Positions 58,511-64,000 of a stretch of 64,000 nucleotides of DNA are shown here, piece by piece. A program made the translations under genes and the position numbers. Origin of the DNA: an uncultured Flavobacteriales bacterium. Lineage in GTDB: Bacteria > Bacteroidota > Bacteroidia > Flavobacteriales > Crocinitomicaceae. The notes beneath the pieces are model-generated. The model saw nothing but the letters and a program-made list of their open reading frames with translations. It made no database searches and was not told where the DNA came from. How positions within the stretch are numbered: position 1 is the stretch's first letter; every line of letters begins with the position of its first letter. The stretch is taken from contig CAMLFH010000020.1 of the NCBI GenBank assembly GCA_946479285.1, positions 10,832 through 74,831 of the forward strand, written 5' to 3'.

Positions 58511-61500
58511 ATGCGTAATAAAGGATTTTTCTGGTTTTTAACGGTTTTGCTTACTGGAGTATGTATATATCAATTATCATTTACTTGGGTAGCAATCGAC
58601 GTTGAAAACGATGCTGAACGTGAGGCACTGGTACTAGTTGACGAATTAAAAGAAAAGGCAAAAGCTCCTGGTAACGATAGTAACATCGTTATTTTGTCAA
58701 ATGGAACCAAAATTGATTTCAATACACCGGAAGCATTTGAACTGGCTAAAGCTGCAATGATCAACCAGGTGTTGAGTGAAAAAGCAGAGAAAGCTGTTTA
58801 CCCGGTTATCGGATCTAAATTTAAAGATGTTAAAGCGCGCTCATTGGCGTTTGGTTTGGATCTTGTGGGTGGTATGAGTGTAACAATGGAGATTGATGTT
58901 CCGGCGTTCGTTAAATCCTATGCCCGCAGTGAAAGAGATTTGAAGTTCAAAGTTCCTTTTGATGCAGCTTATACAATTCACACTACTAAAGGAGGAGATT
59001 TCATTGATTTGTTCATTGAAAAATTCGAAGAGAAGAACAAAAATGAAAAGCTTGTTCGTCAATTGAATATTTCTGAAGTAAAAGAATTGTCTTACAACTC
59101 TTCAAACTCAGATGTTGCTTCCTACTTCCATGATAAGATCGCAAGTTCCATGGACGGTGTAGAGCAGATTATGAGTAAGCGTATCAACCAGTTTGGTGTT
59201 GCGCAGCCGAATATTCAAAAAGAGTCCCGTAAGAATCGATTATACATTGAGCTTCCGGGAGTTCAGGATGAGGCAACTGTTGCTAAGAAATTACAATCAA
59301 CTGCAAACCTGGAATTTTACGAAACATATGCTTTGGCTGAAATTCAAACAGGACTTTCCAATGCGAACGTGATTTCAAGAAACCCTGAAATTAAGAAAGC
59401 TGCTGCTGACTCAACAACAACAGGTGACTCAACCAACGTTGATACATCAAAAGCTGCTCCTGTTAAGCCAATCAAGTCACTTTCTTTGAAATCGACAGGC
59501 GCAGGAGCTAAAAAAGGCTTATTTGAATACCTGAAAATAGAACCAGGATACGGAATGCCTACTGCAGCTGCAGAAGACAGAGACGAAATTGATGAAATTT
59601 TGAAGCGCTCCGACATTATCACATTGTTCCCTCCGAATTTGAAATTCATGTGGGGCGCAAACCTGGAAGATATTGGGAATGGTAAAAAAGGATATGTACT
59701 TTATGCTGTAAGAGTTCCGGAAGGTGGGAAAGCACTTGTCGGAGGTGAAGATGTTAAGTCTTCTGTTCGTTCATTCAATCAGCAAACCTTACAAACTACG
59801 GTAAGTGTAACTATGTCCATTGATGGATCATCCAAATGGGCTGATATGACTAAAAGAAACGTTGGTCGCTCGGTTGCAATTACAATGGATAACGTGGTTT
59901 ACTCTGCGCCGGTTGTAAATGATGAAATCAGTGGTGGAAGTACAGAGATCTCTGGTAATTTCAGTATTGCAGAAGCAGATGATCTTTCCGGATTATTGAA
60001 CGGAGGTTCACTTCCTGCTCCTTGTATTATCAAGCAGCAAACTAAAGTAGGACCAACAATCGGTAAGGAAAACTCTGAAGCTGGCTTGGTTTCATTCGCA
60101 TTCGCATTCCTTGCGGTATTTATTTACATGTATTTCTATTACGGAAAAGGAGGTTTGGTAGCAAACATCGCTTTAGCAATTAACGTAATTTTGATCTTTG
60201 GTTGTTTGGCTTCTTTCGGAGCAGTATTGACATTGGCAGGTATCGCAGGTATCGTATTAACAATTGGTACGGCGGTCGATGCGAACATCCTGATCTTCGA
60301 GCGTATTAAAGAAGAAAATGCATTAGGGAAAACTTCGGAAGAAGCGGTGAACATCGGTTTCATAAAAGCATTGCCTTCTATTATTGATGCGAACGTAACT
60401 CACTTATTGGTAGCAATGATCCTTAAGATCTTCGGAACAGGAGAGATCGAGTCTTTTGCAACAACATTGATCGTGGGTATTTTCACATCTGTTTTCTCTG
60501 CAATCATTATCTCCAAGCTGATCATTACATCTTCATTGGAGAAAGGAAAAAAAGTTTCTTTCAGTACGAAGTATACACACAACATGTTCTCCAACTTCCA
60601 TTTCGACTGGATTGGTAAGCGTAAATATTTCTACATCTTCTCAATCACGGTTACTATTCTTGGAATTGCTGCTTTTGCAACAAGAGGATTGAAGCAAAGT
60701 GTTGAATTTACCGGAGGTAGAACCTTTGGTGTGAAAATGGAGAAGCCGGCAGATATCGAAACGGTAAGAACGGCTATGGAATCTGTTTTCATTGAAAAGA
60801 ACGGTGAAAAATCAAATGTGGAGATCAAAACGAAATCCAATGCTTACAATGTTGAGATCACTACAAACTACTTATTGGCTGATGCATCTGCAACTGCTAA
60901 AGTAGAAGAGAAGATGAAAGAAGGGTTTAAGAAGATCAAAGAAAAATCCGGAGAAATCCAGGTGACAGATACCCGTTCGATCTCGGCTTCGGTTTCGGAA
61001 GAAATGTGGTCTTCTGCAACACTTTCCATTACTTTGGCTTTGATTGCGATTTTTGCATACATCTTCATCCGATTCGGTCAGTGGCAGTATTCATTAGGAG
61101 CAATCTTAGGATTGGCACATGACGTTGTCTTCGTTCTTTCTGTATTCTCATTACTTCACGGATTCTTACCATTCAGTTTGGATGTGAACCAGGCGTTCAT
61201 TGCAGCAATCCTGACGGTAATCGGTTACTCGATGAATGACACGGTCATTGTATTCGACCGTATTCGTGAGAGCCTGAACTTTGATAAGAACCAGCACGAA
61301 GCGAAAGAAGTGATCAATGAAGCATTGAACAAAACCCTGAGTCGTACATTCAATACATCCATGATCTTGTTTGTGGTATTGTTGATCATGTTCATTTTCG
61401 GTGGACCGGCAATTAAAGGGTTCTTGTTCGCACTATTGGTTGGTGTTGTAATCGGAACATATTCTTCCTTGTGTGTAGCTACACCAATTTTGGTTGACTT

Positions 61501-61537
61501 CACGAAGTCTTTCAGGATCAAGGAAAAAAAGAAATAA
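58511..61537 (+). CDS. secDF: Protein translocase subunit SecDF (fused)
   Basis: 1008 residues, SecD and SecF in one chain as in other Bacteroidota. It is an RND-type motor that uses the proton gradient to assist Sec export. TM1 is residues 7-27. The SecD motif LAFGLDLVGGMSV follows at about 112-124, with a large P1 domain. The TM4-6 block contains FGAVLTLAGIAGIVLTIGTAVDANILIFERI. SecF starts near residue 690 (SNFHFDWIGKRKYFY) with SVEFTGGRTF and ends with TVIGYSMNDTVIVFDRIRE and SLCVATPILVDF. An insert of about 130 residues in the SecD periplasmic region (about 270-380) is rich in Ala/Ser/Thr. It has its own promoter and a perfect terminator. Confidence 0.97.
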   Translation: MRNKGFFWFLTVLLTGVCIYQLSFTWVAIDVENDAEREALVLVDELKEKAKAPGNDSNIVILSNGTKIDFNTPEAFELAKAAMINQVLSEKAEKAVYPVIGSKFKDVKARSLAFGLDLVGGMSVTMEIDVPAFVKSYARSERDLKFKVPFDAAYTIHTTKGGDFIDLFIEKFEEKNKNEKLVRQLNISEVKELSYNSSNSDVASYFHDKIASSMDGVEQIMSKRINQFGVAQPNIQKESRKNRLYIELPGVQDEATVAKKLQSTANLEFYETYALAEIQTGLSNANVISRNPEIKKAAADSTTTGDSTNVDTSKAAPVKPIKSLSLKSTGAGAKKGLFEYLKIEPGYGMPTAAAEDRDEIDEILKRSDIITLFPPNLKFMWGANLEDIGNGKKGYVLYAVRVPEGGKALVGGEDVKSSVRSFNQQTLQTTVSVTMSIDGSSKWADMTKRNVGRSVAITMDNVVYSAPVVNDEISGGSTEISGNFSIAEADDLSGLLNGGSLPAPCIIKQQTKVGPTIGKENSEAGLVSFAFAFLAVFIYMYFYYGKGGLVANIALAINVILIFGCLASFGAVLTLAGIAGIVLTIGTAVDANILIFERIKEENALGKTSEEAVNIGFIKALPSIIDANVTHLLVAMILKIFGTGEIESFATTLIVGIFTSVFSAIIISKLIITSSLEKGKKVSFSTKYTHNMFSNFHFDWIGKRKYFYIFSITVTILGIAAFATRGLKQSVEFTGGRTFGVKMEKPADIETVRTAMESVFIEKNGEKSNVEIKTKSNAYNVEITTNYLLADASATAKVEEKMKEGFKKIKEKSGEIQVTDTRSISASVSEEMWSSATLSITLALIAIFAYIFIRFGQWQYSLGAILGLAHDVVFVLSVFSLLHGFLPFSLDVNQAFIAAILTVIGYSMNDTVIVFDRIRESLNFDKNQHEAKEVINEALNKTLSRTFNTSMILFVVLLIMFIFGGPAIKGFLFALLVGVVIGTYSSLCVATPILVDFTKSFRIKEKKK

Positions 61538-61555
61538 TCAGACTTAAATAGTTGA

Positions 61556-61588
61556 GAACGGCCGATCAATAGATCGGCCGTTTTTTTT
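61556..61588 (+). terminator. secDF terminator
   Basis: AACGGCCGATC pairs perfectly with GATCGGCCGTT around AATA, followed by a run of eight T. Confidence 0.95.
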
Positions 61589-61633
61589 GTGGTGTTTTTT
61601 ACAACCTTTTAAAGAGAGTTCAATCAGAAAGGA

Positions 61634-61663
61634 AAGGCATTTCGACTACGCTCAATGACCTTT
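61634..61663. repeat. Family A repeat, half copy
   Basis: AAGGCATTTCGACTACGCTC then AATGACCTTT. It matches the left arm of the 3625 and 63695 repeats. Confidence 0.6.
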
Positions 61664-61693
61664 ACGGGATATCTTATCGTTTTTATAACAAAT

Positions 61694-61757
61694 AAGGTGA
61701 CTGAATGCTTACGCCATAGCTACAGCATGGGCGCAGCGGAGTCGAAGGCAACTTTTT
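61694..61757. repeat. Dispersed inverted repeat, family B
   Basis: AAGGTGACTGAATGCTTACGC, a variable centre and GCGCAGCGGAGTCGAAGGCA. It is closely similar to the copy at 37111-37178. Confidence 0.8.
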
Positions 61758-61776
61758 AACTTGTAAAACACACGCC

Positions 61777-61845
61777 ATGATAATCATCGTTTCACTCGTT
61801 CTTGCGCTTTTGGTTGGGAACGTTTTAATTCAACGGAAGGATTAA
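61777..61845 (+). CDS. Possible 22-residue hydrophobic micropeptide
   Basis: ATG to TAA encodes MIIIVSLVLALLVGNVLIQR followed by KD. It is a single transmembrane helix with a basic C-terminal end. It lies between a family B repeat and a perfect palindrome, with no promoter element seen. The size and hydrophobicity resemble type I toxin peptides or small membrane regulators, but chance cannot be excluded for so short a frame. Confidence 0.3.
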   Translation: MIIIVSLVLALLVGNVLIQRKD

Positions 61846-61849
61846 ATTT

Positions 61850-61877
61850 GTAGTGATCAGTCGCGACTGATCACTAC
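61850..61877. repeat. Perfect 28-bp palindrome
   Basis: Two 14-base arms, each reading GTAGTGATCAGTCG, without a spacer. It lies 10 bp beyond the stop of the convergent nuclease gene and can act as its 3' hairpin. Confidence 0.95.
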
Positions 61878-61887
61878 GGATTTCATT

Positions 61888-63264
61888 TTATCCTCCGTAA
61901 GGGATTTTAATAGTTTCGGAATTCTTTCGCAGGTAATAGCGCAGAATTGTTCGGGCATCTTTATCTTCCGGGTGCAAATCTATAAATCGCAGCCAGTTTC
62001 TGTGAGCTTGCTTTAAGGTGTAATAAGGAACAAATCCAAAACCGCGATAGGAGCCATTTTCAATCCAGATCACGCTCTTTTCACGTTTATCCCGACCATT
62101 TTCAACAATAAAAAAGTTATCGTCGTCAAAAGTCAGCAAATTGATCAATTCGTTTACACGTTCGTTATAAGATTCTGGGTTTTCTGTTCCAACACAAGCT
62201 CCGTGGCATTTTCGTACCTGGTAGCCGAAACAACTGCTGCTGCTTTTTTCAAGACTGCACAATTTCTGACACAACTGATGTTTTTCAACCAAGCCGAAAA
62301 TATAATCGTTTGCCTCACGCTTGGTAGTAAATGTCGTAATCGGTGCGCTATTGGTTTTACTGATCTTGTCTACATAAAGCTGTAAATAACCGGCCTGGTC
62401 TTCGTAATCAAATAAACCATAGGCAAAAGTGCTTTTTCGAAGAGCCCTGTTATACTGAGGTTTGTGGACTTTGATCAATTCTGATTCAAACAATAAGGCA
62501 ATCAGTTCCGAGCCGGTCAATTCAAATTCGATCCGGGCAATTTCCTGGCGCATAACGGATCCTTTGAGCGTTTTTACGTTCTTTAAATGCTGTTCGATGC
62601 GTTTTTTGATGTGCTTGCTCTTCCCAATATAAATCAATTGATTGGTATCGTTATAGAACTTGTAAACTCCGGGTTTATTCGGAATTTCTTCCAGTATCTC
62701 CAAATCCAGGTTCGGATGTAAAATTTTTGGATTTACTTCTTCCTGTATAAATGTTTGCAATCCTTTGGAATCTGTTTGATGCAAAAGTGTGAATAAATGA
62801 GCCGTGGCTTCAGCATCACCACTGGCACGGTGCCTGTTTTGCAGGTTGATACCGAGTGCTTTTGTGAGTTTCCCCAGGCTGTATGATTCATGATTGGGAA
62901 TCACATACCTGGAAGCTCTTACCGTACACAAGTGGGCTTTACGGTAATCGTAGCCCAATAATTTAAACTCATGGCGAATGATTCCGTAATCAAAACCTAC
63001 GTTGTGAGCGACGAAAATACAATCTTCCGTAAATTCAATGATTTGTTTGGCGATCTCGTAGAATTTCGGTGAATCAACAACCATTCTGTCGTGAATTCCT
63101 GTCAGTTTTGAAATAAACTCTGGAATTGGCATCTCCGGATTAACCAGTGTTGCGAAAGAATCGATTATCTCGATTCCGTCGTGCTTGTATATAGCGATTT
63201 CAGTAATCTTAGAAGATTTTGTGGACCCACCGGTTGTTTCGATATCTACAATTGCGTATTTCAC
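61888..63264 (-). CDS. DnaQ-like exonuclease fused to a GIY-YIG/UvrC-like nuclease
   Basis: 458 residues. The N-terminal DEDDh exonuclease (1-170) has DIETTGG (Asp7, Glu9), HNVGFDYGII (Asp around 96) and the terminal HRASGDAEAT. A GIY-YIG domain (about 195-275) follows with PGVYKFY and LIYIGKSKHIKKRI. A UvrC-like Cys-containing region (CQKLCSL, CFGYQVRKCHGACVG, about 335-365) completes it. The fusion resembles Cho/DnaQ-UvrC proteins, so DNA repair is likely. A perfect TAnnTTTG lies 4 bp before the ATG, predicting a leaderless mRNA. Confidence 0.92.
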   Translation of the reverse strand: MKYAIVDIETTGGSTKSSKITEIAIYKHDGIEIIDSFATLVNPEMPIPEFISKLTGIHDRMVVDSPKFYEIAKQIIEFTEDCIFVAHNVGFDYGIIRHEFKLLGYDYRKAHLCTVRASRYVIPNHESYSLGKLTKALGINLQNRHRASGDAEATAHLFTLLHQTDSKGLQTFIQEEVNPKILHPNLDLEILEEIPNKPGVYKFYNDTNQLIYIGKSKHIKKRIEQHLKNVKTLKGSVMRQEIARIEFELTGSELIALLFESELIKVHKPQYNRALRKSTFAYGLFDYEDQAGYLQLYVDKISKTNSAPITTFTTKREANDYIFGLVEKHQLCQKLCSLEKSSSSCFGYQVRKCHGACVGTENPESYNERVNELINLLTFDDDNFFIVENGRDKREKSVIWIENGSYRGFGFVPYYTLKQAHRNWLRFIDLHPEDKDARTILRYYLRKNSETIKIPYGG

Positions 63265-63268
63265 GGCA

Positions 63269-63276
63269 CAAATTTA
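63269..63276 (-). promoter_or_regulatory. Promoter -7 element, leaderless start of nuclease gene
   Basis: TAAATTTG on the minus strand ends 4 bp before the ATG at 63264. Confidence 0.65.
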
Positions 63277-63351
63277 CGGAATTTTTAGTGCTTCGTTTGT
63301 CAATTGAATGTCGTTGCAACAGAAATTAACTAATAGTCCCTGAATAATCCT

Positions 63352-63359
63352 TAAATTTG
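63352..63359 (+). promoter_or_regulatory. Promoter -7 element for 63377 gene
   Basis: TAAATTTG matches TAnnTTTG, 17 bp before the ATG. Confidence 0.65.
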
Positions 63360-63376
63360 TAGAAAATTAGAACAAA

Positions 63377-63634
63377 ATGGCAAATAAGAGAGTAATCAAA
63401 AAGCAATTGAACGGAATGATCATTGACGTTTTGGATGAGTGTTTTTCAATCCAATTATATAACGAATCTAAAACTGAGGCTACAGAGAAGTTGATCAACG
63501 AAGCATTGAATTTTGCAGATGATGTTTTGACTAAGATTCATGAATCTAAAACGAAGAAAGATTTCCCTGCTATTCGTCAAATGATGGAAGATAAAGGTGT
63601 TTATTTCGTGGAGGAATTGAACGGTTTGCAATAA
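63377..63634 (+). CDS. Small hypothetical protein
   Basis: 85 residues, charged and alpha-helical, without signal peptide. It begins MANKRVIKKQLNGMIIDVLDE and has a conserved-looking YNESKTEATEKLINEALNF segment. It has its own perfect promoter and a terminator, which supports expression. Similar short proteins are common in Bacteroidota, but I do not recall a family name or function. Confidence 0.75.
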   Translation: MANKRVIKKQLNGMIIDVLDECFSIQLYNESKTEATEKLINEALNFADDVLTKIHESKTKKDFPAIRQMMEDKGVYFVEELNGLQ

Positions 63635-63657
63635 GATTTAACTGATTAAATAGTGAA

Positions 63658-63690
63658 CGAACCTGGATGTAATGTCCGGGTTTTCTTTTT
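63658..63690 (+). terminator. Terminator after 63377 gene
   Basis: AACCTGGAT and ATGTCCGGGTT form an imperfect stem, followed by TTCTTTTTTTT. Confidence 0.75.
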
Positions 63691-63694
63691 TTTT

Positions 63695-63757
63695 GTGGCT
63701 TCGACTTCGCTCAGCCACCGGAATAATATAAGGAGACTGAGCGGAGTCGAAGGCTAC
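63695..63757. repeat. Dispersed inverted repeat, family A
   Basis: GTGGCTTCGACTTCGCTCAG then CCACC pairs with GGAGACTGAGCGGAGTCGAA then GGCTAC. The right arm overlaps the stop codon of the GNAT gene. Confidence 0.85.
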
Positions 63758-64000
63758 TTTAGGAATTTCCGCATCCACAAATCACAGGCAAAATGCCCCG
63801 AATCGCCATAAGGTTTATCCAGGTATTCAAATCCTAAATATTCATACAAACCTACCGCGACGTGCAACTCCGGAAGTGTTTCCAAATAAATCTCAGTGTT
63901 TCCTTCCAAAATCGCTGCTTCAATGGATTTTTCCATCAGCTGTTTTCCCAAACCCACATTCCGGTGACTTTTAGCCACATACAATTTCACTAATTCAACG
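63754..64000 (-). CDS. GNAT family N-acetyltransferase, C-terminal part (runs off window)
   Basis: 82 codons, continuing past the window end; the frame stays open upstream (VELVKLYV). The acetyl-CoA-binding motif A is visible as VAKSHRNVGLGKQLMEK (Q/RxxGxG/A), followed by beta-strand EIYLETLPE and the VGLYEYLGFEYLDKP motif typical of GNAT C-termini. The acceptor substrate is unknown. The stop codon is inside a dispersed inverted repeat. Confidence 0.85.
   Translation of the reverse strand, partial: VELVKLYVAKSHRNVGLGKQLMEKSIEAAILEGNTEIYLETLPELHVAVGLYEYLGFEYLDKPYGDSGHFACDLWMRKFLK

Larger units (their letters stand above)
61538..61887. other. 350-bp intergenic region rich in palindromes
   Basis: It contains the secDF terminator, a half copy of repeat family A (61634-61663), a full family B repeat (61694-61757), a 22-codon hydrophobic open frame (61777-61845) and a perfect 28-bp palindrome (61850-61877). 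Confidence 0.75.

Noticed and set aside
1..64000. tRNA, rRNA, prophage, integrase, insertion sequence
   Set aside because: No cloverleaf, rRNA core sequence, transposase or phage structural protein was recognised on either strand. A tRNAscan or HMM search would be more sensitive than reading by eye.

Overview
The window comes from a Bacteroidota chromosome, most likely Flavobacteriales of the Crocinitomicaceae/Fluviicola type. Evidence: C-terminal type IX secretion (T9SS) sorting domains on four proteins, about twenty perfect copies of the Bacteroidota promoter element TAnnTTTG close upstream of genes, signal peptides ending in A|Q, a fused SecDF, and topoisomerase IV genes of the flavobacterial type. 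The genus is inference. No rRNA, tRNA, CRISPR, prophage or insertion sequence was found. Most of the window is housekeeping sequence with short intergenic gaps.

Layout. 1-2331 (minus): a vitamin B12 module, with a cobalamin riboswitch leading into a T9SS-secreted DUF4465 protein and a BtuB-like TonB receptor cut by the window edge. 2454-5093: TPR membrane protein, ribH and glmM, then a decayed secreted-protein gene. 5328-13284: DUF4139 and DUF983 proteins, a gingipain-type C25 peptidase with T9SS tail, an HI0933-type flavoprotein with a small lipoprotein, an M42 peptidase and a YigZ protein. 13571-21320: dnaA, a thioesterase/formimidoylglutamase pair, a membrane-embedded patatin, a secreted unknown, corA and a small DUF6686-like gene. 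21462-26192: parE-parC. 26202-34321: ATPase with tandem operator-like sites, small secreted protein, front-end fatty acid desaturase, rocD, LemA/DUF3137 pair, phosphohexomutase, His-rich secreted protein. 34580-44386: aroC, type II NADH dehydrogenase, an odd membrane/T9SS protein, DUF4293, an ABC-F ATPase, GH5 glycosidase, and a TonB receptor behind a DtxR-like palindrome. 44451-52731: TPR-SpoIIE phosphatase, LprI-like protein and lipase, three small genes, SanA-like protein, clpB. 52894-61537: a 36-residue membrane protein, an envelope-glycan cluster (GT2, HAD phosphatase, GT9, GT4) with a MORN protein and a surface lipoprotein, then secDF. 61777-64000: a possible micropeptide, a DnaQ/GIY-YIG nuclease, a small conserved-looking protein and a GNAT fragment.

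The themes that tie genes together are nutrient capture at the cell surface (two TonB receptors and T9SS-exported enzymes or binding proteins), envelope glycan assembly, and DNA topology or repair. Intergenic regions carry several dispersed palindrome families, one of which lies inside the parC coding sequence. The most noteworthy items are the T9SS/B12-riboswitch module, the 37177-38073 protein whose cytosolic Cys-rich domain precedes a membrane anchor and a T9SS tail, the operator-flanked ATPase gene, and the clamp-binding-like C-terminus of ParC.
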